From: Prauserella_A sp040645195
GTDB lineage: Bacteria > Actinomycetota > Actinomycetes > Mycobacteriales > Pseudonocardiaceae
NCBI RefSeq assembly: GCF_040645195.1
Contig: NZ_JBEYXW010000001.1
Span: 124,001-188,000, forward strand
Direction of reading: 5' to 3'
Length of the DNA: 64,000 nt
The position numbers were made by a program, and so were the translations under genes. Of this stretch, positions 37,868-46,943 are shown in pieces (positions within the stretch are counted from its first letter, which is position 1; every line of letters begins with the position of its first letter). The notes under the pieces are model-generated. The model made no database searches and had not been told where the DNA came from. It saw only the letters and a list, made by a program, of their open reading frames with translations.

Positions 37868-39351
37868 GCACACCGCTGCTTGACCTGCCCCGCCTGGCGA
37901 CGACGATCCGCAGACACCGGCGCTTCTGGCTCGGCCTCGGCCTGCTGGGGCTCGCCGCCGGGGCGCTGCTGACCTTCGTCCTGCCGCCCGCGCCGTCGGC
38001 GCTGGCCCGGGTACTGGTGATCCACGAGAACGATCAGCCCTCCGACGGCGGTGCACAGATCCAGACCGACATCGCGTTGCTGGAGACGACCCGGATCGCC
38101 GCGGCGGCCCTGGAGCGGCTCGGTACGCCGGAGGATCCCGAGGAGTTCCTGGCCAGCTACTCCGGCACCGGCATCACCAGCAACGTGTTGCAGGTGACCG
38201 TCACAGGCAGCAGCGACGCCGACGCGGTCGCCAAGGCGACGGCACTCGTGGAGGTGTTCATCGCCGATCACCTGCGGCGCCTTGACCAGGCGGCCGACGC
38301 GCAGGCGCAGGCACTACGCGATCAGCGGGGCCAGGCCGAGGACGAGCTGGCCGGCATCGACCGCTCGATCGCGGAACTGTCGCAACAGGACAGCACCGCA
38401 TCGGCGGCACAACTGCAGTCGCTCTACGGCCGCCGTGCCGAGCTCGCCCAGCAGATCGCCGACCTCAGCCGCCGCGCCGACGAGGCCGCGATCGGCTCAC
38501 CGTCCGTGGCCGCGGGTACCCAGGTCGTGGACGCGCCGCGCCCGGTCAGGGAACCACTGTTGCGGACACTCGGCACCAATGCCGGGTTCGGCCTGGTGCT
38601 GGGGGTGGTGCTCGGCCTTGCCCTGGTGGCCGTGCGTGGTGTGGTGCGGGACCGCCCGGTGCTGCGCCGTGATATCGCCGATCACCTCGGTGCGTCCGTG
38701 CTCGCCCAGTTGCCCAAAGGTCGACGGCACTCGGTCGCGGCCCGGGAACGCAAACGCGTTGCGCTGACGCTCGCCCGGCTCATCCGCAACGGCTCCGGCG
38801 GGGTCTCGCTGTTGGAACTCGGCTGCGCCAGAACCACCGCCGCGCTGGCACTGAGCCTGGCCGAGGAGCTGGCCATCGACGGCAGGGTGATCCTCCTGGA
38901 CGGGCTGCCCGGCAGGCAGCTGAGCGCACTCGGCGGCCGGACCGAGCGGCCGATCAGCATCGTAGAGCCGGAGAAGCTGCCACTCACGGTGTGGCCGGAG
39001 GAGCACAACATCGGCGTCGGCTCGGTCGGCCCCGGCACGGCGTGGACGGATCTCGGCGCCCTCGGCAGCGAGACCGTGCTCGTTGTCCGTGCCGGGTACG
39101 CGGACACCCGGTGGCTGCACACGGTGGCCCGCCAGCTCGCCGACGCGGCTATTCCCGTGATCGGCGTCGTGCTCGTCGACCCCGACCCGAAGGACCGCAC
39201 CGACGGGACGCTGTGGGACGCGCTGCACACGGCGTTGCGGGGTCGCGCCAACCACGCCGAGCGCACCGCCAACGGCAACGGTCACCAGCTCGCCGACCTA
39301 CCCACCACCCGGTTCACCCCGGTCCGCGCAGCCGAGGGAGAGGGGTCGTAA
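37864..39351 (+). CDS. Second Wzz-type protein with degenerate kinase-like domain
   Basis: A 495-aa co-polymerase-like protein starting at GTG 37864, overlapping the previous stop. The helix FWLGLGLLGLAAGALLTFV (about 20-38) and a second helix (GFGLVLGVVLGLALVAVRGV, about 242-262) surround a long coiled coil with many Gln/Ala. The C-terminal cytosolic domain keeps the CpsD-like ILLDGLPG and VLVVRAGYADTRWLHTVARQLADA strands but has GCARTTAALA in place of the GKT P-loop, and no terminal Tyr cluster. It is probably a scaffold rather than a kinase. Confidence 0.8.
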   Translation: MSTPLLDLPRLATTIRRHRRFWLGLGLLGLAAGALLTFVLPPAPSALARVLVIHENDQPSDGGAQIQTDIALLETTRIAAAALERLGTPEDPEEFLASYSGTGITSNVLQVTVTGSSDADAVAKATALVEVFIADHLRRLDQAADAQAQALRDQRGQAEDELAGIDRSIAELSQQDSTASAAQLQSLYGRRAELAQQIADLSRRADEAAIGSPSVAAGTQVVDAPRPVREPLLRTLGTNAGFGLVLGVVLGLALVAVRGVVRDRPVLRRDIADHLGASVLAQLPKGRRHSVAARERKRVALTLARLIRNGSGGVSLLELGCARTTAALALSLAEELAIDGRVILLDGLPGRQLSALGGRTERPISIVEPEKLPLTVWPEEHNIGVGSVGPGTAWTDLGALGSETVLVVRAGYADTRWLHTVARQLADAAIPVIGVVLVDPDPKDRTDGTLWDALHTALRGRANHAERTANGNGHQLADLPTTRFTPVRAAEGEGS

Positions 39352-39353
39352 CC

Positions 39354-41252
39354 GTGTGCGGCATTGCCGGAACCTACCTGTGGCCGGACGGCGGTCCCGT
39401 GACCGACCGGCTCACCAAGACGCTGGCGCATCGCGGCCCGGACGGCATGGGCCGCTACAGTCACCAGGCAGGCCCCGGCGAGGTCCACTTCGGACATCGC
39501 AGGCTCGCGATACTCGACCTGTCGGACACCGGTGCGCAACCAATGGTGCGGGACGGGCTCGCGCTGACCTACAACGGCGAGCTGTACAACGCGCCGGAGC
39601 TGCGGGCCGAGCTGGCGAGCGCAGGCGTGCGTTTCCGCGGCACGTCCGACACCGAGGTGCTGCTGGAGGCGTGGCGGCGCTGGGGAACCGACTGCCTACC
39701 GCGGCTGCGCGGCATGTTCGCATTCGGCGTCTTCGACGAACGCAGCGGCGAGCTGGTGCTGGCCCGCGACCAGCTCGGCATCAAACCGCTCTACCTGATC
39801 CGCCGGGATGGTGGCGTCGTGTTCGCCTCCGAACTCAAGGCGCTCGCGAGCGAGCTGGGTGGCTCGCTGCGGATCGACGAGGCCGCGCTCGTCGCCTCAC
39901 TGCTGTACTACTGGGTGCCGGACAGCCGCTGCGCCTACCGGGAGGTCGAGAAGCTGCCGCCGGGCACCTGGCTGCGCTGCCGACCGGACGGCGAGGTGCA
40001 GCGGGGCAGGTTCTACTCGATCGCCGAGGTCGCCGCCGAGGCCGCGCAGGGCCCGCCTGCGGACCTTGCCGCCGTCGTTGCCGAGTCAACCCGCAAGCAC
40101 CTGCTCTCCGATGTCGGAGTCGCGACGTTCCTGTCCGGCGGGCTTGATTCGAGCTACCTCACCGCGCTCGCCGCGAGAGCCCAACCCGGGATCTCCGCCT
40201 ACACCATCGGTTTCCGCGCGGAGGACGCCAGGTTCGAGGCGATGCCCGACGACCTGCGCTACGCACGGCAGGTGGCCGCCCGCTTCGGTGTCGAGCTGCA
40301 CGAGATCGAGATCGCGCCGCGGGTGCTGGATCTGTTGCCGCGTATGACGTACCACCTTGACGAGCCGATCGGCGACCCCGCGGCCATCAACACCTTCCTG
40401 ATCTGCACTGCCGCCCGGGAAGCCGGGGTGAAGGTGCTGCTGTCCGGGATGGGCGCCGATGAGCTCTTCGGTGGGTACCGCAAGCATCTGGCGAACCTGC
40501 TCGCGCTGCGCTACCAGCGCATCCCGGGACCGGTCCGCCGCCCACTGGAGTCCATTGTGGATCGGTTGCCCGTCGCAACGGCCCGGCGTGGCCTGCGCAC
40601 GGTCCGTTTCGCCAAGCGGTTCCTGTCGTTCGCTGCGCTGCCGGAGGAGACCGCGTTCCGGCGTAGCTACACCATGTACGACCGGCAGGACCTGCTCGCA
40701 CTGCTCGGCCCCGATCTCGCGCCCACCGTCGACAATGTGCTCACCGAGCACGCGGACACCTACAACGACAACGCACTCGACGACTTCGTCAACCGGATGT
40801 GCCTTGCCGATGCCCGGCTCTTCCTGCCGGGCCTGAACCTCGCCTACACCGACCGGTCGAGTATGGCCGCCGCAACCGAGGTACGCGTGCCGTTCGTCGA
40901 CGTCGAGGTCGTCAAGGCCGCGTTCAGCATTCCAGGGCGGGCCAAGATCGCCGGGCGGCAGGGCAAGCTCGCGTTGAAGAAAGCCGCGTCGGCGGTTTTG
41001 CCGAAGGAAATCGTCTACCGGCCCAAGGGCCTGTTCAGCGCACCGCTGCGGGCGTGGATGAGCCGTGATCTGGCACCGCTGGTCCGCGAGGTCGTGCACG
41101 AGGGCGAGCTCGTGAAGTCCGGCTTCCTGCGCCGCGAAGCCCTGCAACGGCTCGTCGCCGAGGACGCCTCCGGCCAGCAGGATCGCGCCAAGCACCTGTG
41201 GCACGTCCTGACCCTCGAGTACTGGTACCGCAGCGCCACCACCGCGTCCTAA
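39354..41252 (+). CDS. Asparagine-synthetase-like glutamine amidotransferase
   Basis: A 632-aa class II amidotransferase plus ATP-pyrophosphatase. The catalytic nucleophile Cys2 (MCGIAGTYLW) is exposed after start removal; the glutaminase domain has AHRGPDGMG and FNGEL-like TYNGELYN. The synthetase domain has the PP-loop FLSGGLDSSYLTAL. In surface-polysaccharide loci such enzymes are thought to amidate uronic acid carboxylates (WbpG/exosortase-locus amidotransferases), which fits the dehydrogenase at 34022. Free asparagine synthesis is the default alternative. GTG 39354 lies 2 nt after the preceding stop. Confidence 0.85.
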   Translation: MCGIAGTYLWPDGGPVTDRLTKTLAHRGPDGMGRYSHQAGPGEVHFGHRRLAILDLSDTGAQPMVRDGLALTYNGELYNAPELRAELASAGVRFRGTSDTEVLLEAWRRWGTDCLPRLRGMFAFGVFDERSGELVLARDQLGIKPLYLIRRDGGVVFASELKALASELGGSLRIDEAALVASLLYYWVPDSRCAYREVEKLPPGTWLRCRPDGEVQRGRFYSIAEVAAEAAQGPPADLAAVVAESTRKHLLSDVGVATFLSGGLDSSYLTALAARAQPGISAYTIGFRAEDARFEAMPDDLRYARQVAARFGVELHEIEIAPRVLDLLPRMTYHLDEPIGDPAAINTFLICTAAREAGVKVLLSGMGADELFGGYRKHLANLLALRYQRIPGPVRRPLESIVDRLPVATARRGLRTVRFAKRFLSFAALPEETAFRRSYTMYDRQDLLALLGPDLAPTVDNVLTEHADTYNDNALDDFVNRMCLADARLFLPGLNLAYTDRSSMAAATEVRVPFVDVEVVKAAFSIPGRAKIAGRQGKLALKKAASAVLPKEIVYRPKGLFSAPLRAWMSRDLAPLVREVVHEGELVKSGFLRREALQRLVAEDASGQQDRAKHLWHVLTLEYWYRSATTAS

Positions 41253-41264
41253 GGGGAGTCCGAA

Positions 41265-43433
41265 GTGTTGCAAGTCGTGCAGAACTACAAGAGCGGCGAG
41301 CTCGCCCTCCTCGACGTTCCGGCCCCGGCAGCGAAGCCGGGCGGTGTCCTCGTGCGCACCCTCTACTCGCTGATCTCCGCCGGAACCGAGCTGATGAAGG
41401 TGTCCGAGGCGAGCATGTCGTTGCTCGGCAAGGCCAAAGCACGGCCCGACCAGGTCGCCAAGGTCATGCAGAGCGTCGCCACCAACGGCGTCGCGGCCAC
41501 CTACCGCAAGGTGACCAGCAAGCTCGACTCCTACACCCCGCTCGGCTACTCCCTGTGCGGTGTGGTGGAGGAGGTCGGGGCCGGCATCGAGGACGTCGCG
41601 GTCGGCGATCTCGTCGCGTGCGCCGGCAACGAGCACGCGCTGCATGCGGAGCTGAACTGGGTGCCGAAGAACCTCTACGCACGTGTGCCTAAGGAGGTGG
41701 AGCCGAGGCAGGCGGCGTTCGGCACGGTCGGCGCCATCGCTATGCAGGGTGTGCGGCGGGGCGAGCCGCAACTCGGTGACGTCGCGCTGGTGATCGGGCT
41801 CGGCCTGATCGGGCAGCTCGTGGTGCAACTGCTCAGCGCGGCCGGTGTCCGGGTCGTCGGCGTGGACCCCGATCACGACCGCTGCGCGCTGGCTGCCGGC
41901 CTCGGCGCGCTGGCCTGTGGGGAACCGGGGTCCACTGTGGTCGATTCCGCGATCGCCGAGTTGACCGGCGGGCACGGTGCCGACCAGGTGTACCTGGCAG
42001 CGGGCGGCAGCAGCAACGAGCCCGTCGAGCTGGCCGCCCGGCTTGCCCGCGATCGCGGCACGGTCGTCGACATCGGCAAGTGCAGCCTCGACCTGCCGTG
42101 GAACGCCTACTACGAAAAGGAACTCGACGTCCGGTTCTCCCGCTCGTACGGGCCGGGCCGCTACGACCCCGAATACGAGCTCGGCGGCAGGGACTACCCC
42201 ATCGGCTACGTCCGCTGGACCGAACGGCGCAACCTCGAGTGCTTTGTGGACCTGCTCGCACGCGGCCGGGTCGACGTCGAGCCGCTCATCTCACACGTTG
42301 CCGATTTCGCCAGCGCAGTGGAGACCTACCAGCGGCTCAGCGACGGCGAGCTGAAGGCTCTCGCCGTACTGTTCCGCTACCCGCGGCGGACGGCCGCACG
42401 GACCGAGCCGGTTGTGTCTGTGGCTGCGCCGGAGCCGGGCACCCGGCAGCGGCCGCTGCGGAACACCGTGCGGGTGGGCTTCCTCGGCGCCGGCAACTAC
42501 GCGTCCTCGATGCTACTGCCGCACCTGGCCGAACGACCGGACGTCGAACTGCGGCACGTGGTCACCACCTCGGCGCTCTCCGGTGCCAACGCCCGGCGCA
42601 AGTTCGGCTTCGCCGAGGCATCCACCAATGTGGACGCCCTGCTCGCGGACCCCGTTATCGACGCGGTGTTCGTGGTGACCCGGCACAGCTCACACGCCGA
42701 GCTGACCCGGCAGGCGCTACTCGCCGGCAAGGCCGTGTTCGTGGAGAAACCGCTCGCGCTGAGCGAAGCGGAGCTGGAGAAGGTGCTCGCGGCGATCGCC
42801 GAGTCCGGCAACGACCGGCTGCAGGTCGGGTTCAATCGCCGCTTCGCGCCGCTGCTGCGCCAGGCCAAGGGCCGCTTCGGTACCCGCGTCGGTCCGGCGT
42901 CGGTGCGGTACCTGGTCAATGCGGGACGGCTGGAACAGGGCAGCTGGTACAACCAGCGCGACACCGAGGGCTCCCGTTTCGCCGGTGAGGGCGGGCATTT
43001 CATCGATACCGTCAGCTGGCTGCTCGGCATGGACCCCACCTCGGTCTACGCGTGTGCGACCCCGGGCCAGGCCGACCTGCAGATCCTGCTCGGCTACCCG
43101 GACGGTTCGACCGCGGCGATCAGCTACACGACGTCGGGCGCGGCGAGTTTCCCCAAGGAGACCCTCGACGTCGTGGCCGACGGCAAGGTTCTGCGTTTCG
43201 ACGACTTCCAGCGCGCCTCGCTGTACGCGCGCAGGCGTTCGATCAGCCCCCGGGCGCCACACGGCAAGGACAAGGGACAGGCCGCCGAGCTGGCGGCGTT
43301 CATCGAGGCGGTGCGCACCGGCGGCCCGCTCCCCGTGCCGGTGTTCTCGCTGGTGGCGACGACACTGGCGACACTGGCCGTGCACACGAGCCTGGCCACG
43401 GGCGCGCCGGTGCGGCTGGGGAACCCGCGATGA
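41265..43433 (+). CDS. Bi-domain oxidoreductase (MDR dehydrogenase fused to Gfo/Idh/MocA)
   Basis: A 722-aa fusion. Residues 1-370 are a zinc-type medium-chain dehydrogenase (GYSLCGVVEEVGAGIEDVAVGD, VIGLGLIGQLVVQLL). Residues from about 403 form a Gfo/Idh/MocA NAD(P)-dependent sugar oxidoreductase (VRVGFLGAGNYASSMLLPHL, FVEKPLALSEAELE). Such fusions occur beside heparinase-like genes in exopolysaccharide loci and probably oxidise and re-reduce a sugar or a sugar acid. GTG 41265 has a GGGGAG site. It overlaps the next gene (ATGA). Confidence 0.88.
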   Translation: MLQVVQNYKSGELALLDVPAPAAKPGGVLVRTLYSLISAGTELMKVSEASMSLLGKAKARPDQVAKVMQSVATNGVAATYRKVTSKLDSYTPLGYSLCGVVEEVGAGIEDVAVGDLVACAGNEHALHAELNWVPKNLYARVPKEVEPRQAAFGTVGAIAMQGVRRGEPQLGDVALVIGLGLIGQLVVQLLSAAGVRVVGVDPDHDRCALAAGLGALACGEPGSTVVDSAIAELTGGHGADQVYLAAGGSSNEPVELAARLARDRGTVVDIGKCSLDLPWNAYYEKELDVRFSRSYGPGRYDPEYELGGRDYPIGYVRWTERRNLECFVDLLARGRVDVEPLISHVADFASAVETYQRLSDGELKALAVLFRYPRRTAARTEPVVSVAAPEPGTRQRPLRNTVRVGFLGAGNYASSMLLPHLAERPDVELRHVVTTSALSGANARRKFGFAEASTNVDALLADPVIDAVFVVTRHSSHAELTRQALLAGKAVFVEKPLALSEAELEKVLAAIAESGNDRLQVGFNRRFAPLLRQAKGRFGTRVGPASVRYLVNAGRLEQGSWYNQRDTEGSRFAGEGGHFIDTVSWLLGMDPTSVYACATPGQADLQILLGYPDGSTAAISYTTSGAASFPKETLDVVADGKVLRFDDFQRASLYARRRSISPRAPHGKDKGQAAELAAFIEAVRTGGPLPVPVFSLVATTLATLAVHTSLATGAPVRLGNPR

Positions 43434-45406
43434 CCAGCCCGGCCTGGTACCTGAGGCGGTTGTCCCGGATGGAGCCCGCCGAGCTCGTCTGGCGCACGCA
43501 GGATGCTGTCCACAAGCGACGGTGGCGACGGGTTCTCACCAAGCCGGTGACGGCGGAATGGTTGCCAGACCGGCAGTTCACCGCGACGTTGCCCGGCGGC
43601 ACGCTCGCCACAGTGACCTCCGGAGCCCGGCAACGGTTGCTCGCCACGGCCGACAGGCTGCTGGACGGCTACGCCGACTACTTCGGACTGGCCCGGGACG
43701 ACCTGGTGAGCCCGGACTGGGCCCGCGACCCCAGGACCGGACGGCGGGCGCCGGCAGATGCCTACGCCTTCGACGTGCCGTACCGCAGCGAGGCGCAGAT
43801 CGGCGACATCAAGCAGATCTGGGAACCGTCCCGGCACCAGCACCTCACCGTGCTCGCGGCGGCGTACGCCTGCAGTGGCGAGCACCGCTATGCCGAGCGG
43901 GTCGCCGACCACCTGAAGTCGTGGTGGGCTGCGAACCCGCCGATGCGGGGCGCGCACTGGGTGAGCGGGATCGAGCTGGGTATCCGGCTGCTGTCGTGGG
44001 TGTGGGTGCGCAGGCTGCTCGACGGCTGGCCGGGCGCGCGCGGGCTGTTCGAGGACAATCCCGAGGCACTGCACCAGATCTGGTACCACCAGCGCTGGCT
44101 GGCGACGTTCCGCAGCCGGGGCTCCTCGGCGAACAACCACGTCATCGCCGAGGACGCCGGGCAGCTGGCCGCCGCGTGCGCGTTCCCGTGGTTCGGCGAG
44201 TCGTCGCACTGGCGTGCGACGGCACTACGCTCACTGGACGAGCAGCTGGGGCTCAACACGTTCGACTCTGGACTCAACAGGGAACTCGCCACCGAGTACC
44301 ACGGCCTGGTGCTCGAACTCGGGTTCGCCGCCGCAGCAGAGGCGAGCGCTGCCGGGCTGACGGTGCCGACGTCGACCTGGCTCGTGCTGCGCCGGATGAC
44401 CGACGCACTGGCGGCCATTGTGGACTGTCGGCTGCGGCCACCACGGCAGGGCGACGCCGATGACGGGTTCGGCCTGGTCCTCGACGGCACCGGAACCGAC
44501 CGGTGGGCGAGCCTGCTCGGCACCGGCGCGGCGCTGTTCGGGAGGCTCGACTGGTGGCCGCAGGTGACAGGCGGCGCGGTGGCCACCACAGCGCTGGCCG
44601 CCGTGGCTCGCCCGCCGGCCCTGCCGCCCGATCGTCCGGCCGACCGCCCCGCGCAGTTCCCCGATGCCGGCCTGACCATCCTGCGCAGGCAGTTGGCACG
44701 AGACGAAATCTGGTGCCGGTGTGATGGCGGGCCGCACGGGTTCCTGTCCATCGCCGCGCACGCTCACGCCGACGCGCTCTCGATCGAGGTCCGGCACGGC
44801 GGGGTGGACATCCTCGCCGATCCGGGCACCTACTGCTACCACGGCGAGCCGGCGTGGCGGTCCTACTTCCGCTCCACCGTCGGCCACAACACCCTGGAGC
44901 TCGGCGGCCGGGACCAGTCCGCCAGCGGTGGCCCGTTCCTGTGGACGCGGCACGCGCGCAGCCAGGTGAACCTCGCGCACACGCCGCCGTCCGGCGCGGT
45001 GCGCTGGCGTGCCCAGCACGACGGCTACGCCGGCCGCCGCAACCGGGTGCTGCACCGTCGCAGCGTCGAACTCGACGACACGGACGGCGAACTGCGTGTG
45101 TGCGACGAGGTGCTGGCCGCCACCCCGCAGGACTGCCGGCTCGCCTTCCACCTCGGCCCCACGGTGACCGCGGAGCTCGACGGGTGCACCGCCCAGCTGT
45201 CCTGGACCGCTGGGAATACGCCGCAGCGTGCGCTACTCACGCTGCCATCGGAACTGCTGTGGTCAGCACATCGCGGCGAGACCGACCCGCCGCTGGGCTG
45301 GTACTCCCCCGGCTTCGGACGGCGGGAACCGGCAACGACCCTGCTCGGTACCGGGCGCGCCGGGCGCGGGCAGGTACTGACCACCATCCTGCGCTTCACC
45401 GGCTGA
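43430..45406 (+). CDS. Heparinase II/III-family polysaccharide lyase-like protein
   Basis: A 658-aa protein. The N-terminal two-thirds is an alpha/alpha-toroid (SRHQHLTVLAAAYACSGE, RSRGSSANNHVIAEDAGQL), and the C-terminal part is a beta-sandwich with the family motif HAHADALSIEVRHGGVDILADPGTYCYHG. Members are lyases for uronic-acid-containing glycans. I see no signal peptide, so in this operon it may act in the cytosol or be retained, possibly editing chains. Start overlaps the previous stop. Fits a uronate polymer product. Confidence 0.85.
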   Translation: MTSPAWYLRRLSRMEPAELVWRTQDAVHKRRWRRVLTKPVTAEWLPDRQFTATLPGGTLATVTSGARQRLLATADRLLDGYADYFGLARDDLVSPDWARDPRTGRRAPADAYAFDVPYRSEAQIGDIKQIWEPSRHQHLTVLAAAYACSGEHRYAERVADHLKSWWAANPPMRGAHWVSGIELGIRLLSWVWVRRLLDGWPGARGLFEDNPEALHQIWYHQRWLATFRSRGSSANNHVIAEDAGQLAAACAFPWFGESSHWRATALRSLDEQLGLNTFDSGLNRELATEYHGLVLELGFAAAAEASAAGLTVPTSTWLVLRRMTDALAAIVDCRLRPPRQGDADDGFGLVLDGTGTDRWASLLGTGAALFGRLDWWPQVTGGAVATTALAAVARPPALPPDRPADRPAQFPDAGLTILRRQLARDEIWCRCDGGPHGFLSIAAHAHADALSIEVRHGGVDILADPGTYCYHGEPAWRSYFRSTVGHNTLELGGRDQSASGGPFLWTRHARSQVNLAHTPPSGAVRWRAQHDGYAGRRNRVLHRRSVELDDTDGELRVCDEVLAATPQDCRLAFHLGPTVTAELDGCTAQLSWTAGNTPQRALLTLPSELLWSAHRGETDPPLGWYSPGFGRREPATTLLGTGRAGRGQVLTTILRFTG

Positions 45407-45428
45407 ATCACCGAAAGGTCCCGCCACT

Positions 45429-46943
45429 GTGGACGCTCGTTCGTCGCGACAGGCCCGCCTCGCCGTGGCGCTGCTCGGCGTGCTCGCCGCCCTGGCGAGC
45501 GCGTGTGCACCGGCGCCTGCCGATCAGACGCCGGTGCCACCGCCCAAGGCCGCCGTGTGCGACAACACCCGGCCAGGGCCACAGGAACCGCCCCGCGGGG
45601 CGGTGGTCGTCGACCCCGGACGCGACGGCGACCTCGCCGACAAGACCGCGGCCAGCCCGCCGGGAACCACGTTCTGGCTGGCACCTGGACTCCACATGCT
45701 CGGGCGCGACCGGTACGCGCAGGTCCAGCCGAAGGACGGCAACACCTACCTCGGCGCGCCAGGGACCGTTCTCGACGGACGGCGGATCAACCAGTACGCC
45801 TTCGCGGGCACCGCGCATGACGTCACGATCCGACATCTCACCGTGCAGAACTTCGTGGCACCGCGCGACGAAGGCGTGGTCAACCACGACTCGGGCGATG
45901 GCTGGGTCATCGAGTACAACACCGTCCAGCACAACGGCGGCGCCGGGCTGATGGCAGGCGCCCGCCAGCAGGTCCGCGGCAACTGCCTGCGCGCCAACGG
46001 CCAGTACGGCATCAACGCCTACCAGGGCGCCGGGCGCATCACCGGTCTCGTCGTGGAGGGCAACGAGATCGTCGGCAACAACACCGACGACTGGGAGTCG
46101 CAGGTCGAAGGCTGCGGCTGCACCGGCGGTGTCAAGTTCTGGGCGGTGAACGGTGCGGACGTGCGCGGCAACTGGGTGCACGACAACCGCGGCACCGGGC
46201 TGTGGGCCGACACCAACAACAACGACTTCCTCATCGAGAACAACCTGATCGAGAACAACGACGGCGCCGCGATCATCTACGAGACCAGCTACAACGCGGT
46301 GATCACGAACAACACGATCCGGCGCAACAACTGGGTCGAGGGCCGGATGTTCGCCGACCGCGGCGACAACTTCCCCGCGGCGACCATCTACATCTCCGAA
46401 TCCGGCGGCGAACCCCGGGTACCCGCTCGCACGGGCACGCTCGAGATCGCCGGCAACCTCCTCCAGGACAACTGGTCGGGCATCACGTTGTGGGAGAACG
46501 CCGACCGGTTCTGCAACAGCCCGGCCAACACCTCGACCGGGAACTGCACCCTGCTCGTCCCGGACACCGCGCGCTGCAGCCGGCCGGGCATCGCGACGGA
46601 ACCGCTGCGCAGCGACTGCCGGTGGAAGACCCAGCGCGTCGACATCCACGACAACCGGTTCGAGCTCGACCCGCGCACCGTCGGCTGCGAGACCCTGTGC
46701 GGGCGGATGGCCGTGCTCGCCAACTACGGCACGTACCCGGACTGGTCGCCGTATCACGGCGATGGCGTGCAGCGCGCGATCACGTTCGAGCAGGGAAACC
46801 GCTGGCGCGCCAACACCTACGCAGGCCCGTGGACGTTCCTGGCAGGGGACACCGGCACCGAGGTCTACTTCGGACACTGGCAGGCCGCGCCGTACGAACA
46901 GGACCAGGACAGTACCTACTCCCCGGACAGCGGTGGCCGATGA
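45429..46943 (+). CDS. Secreted right-handed beta-helix protein, possible lipoprotein
   Basis: A 504-aa exported protein starting at GTG 45429. The signal peptide ends in a lipobox-like LASAC, suggesting membrane anchoring. The mature region has repeated parallel beta-helix rungs with Asn ladders (VEGNEIVGNNTDD, VRGNWVHDNRGTG, IENNLIENNDGA, ITNNTIRRNN), as in alginate epimerases and pectate-lyase-fold enzymes. It could epimerise or cleave the uronic polymer outside the cell. Enzyme residues are not certain. Confidence 0.78.
   Translation: MDARSSRQARLAVALLGVLAALASACAPAPADQTPVPPPKAAVCDNTRPGPQEPPRGAVVVDPGRDGDLADKTAASPPGTTFWLAPGLHMLGRDRYAQVQPKDGNTYLGAPGTVLDGRRINQYAFAGTAHDVTIRHLTVQNFVAPRDEGVVNHDSGDGWVIEYNTVQHNGGAGLMAGARQQVRGNCLRANGQYGINAYQGAGRITGLVVEGNEIVGNNTDDWESQVEGCGCTGGVKFWAVNGADVRGNWVHDNRGTGLWADTNNNDFLIENNLIENNDGAAIIYETSYNAVITNNTIRRNNWVEGRMFADRGDNFPAATIYISESGGEPRVPARTGTLEIAGNLLQDNWSGITLWENADRFCNSPANTSTGNCTLLVPDTARCSRPGIATEPLRSDCRWKTQRVDIHDNRFELDPRTVGCETLCGRMAVLANYGTYPDWSPYHGDGVQRAITFEQGNRWRANTYAGPWTFLAGDTGTEVYFGHWQAAPYEQDQDSTYSPDSGGR

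Noticed and set aside
46202..46939. A 5' extension of the polymerase-like protein
   Set aside because: The extra N-terminus is Arg/Gln-rich shadow sequence of the beta-helix gene; ATG 46940 with a 4-nt overlap is the natural start.
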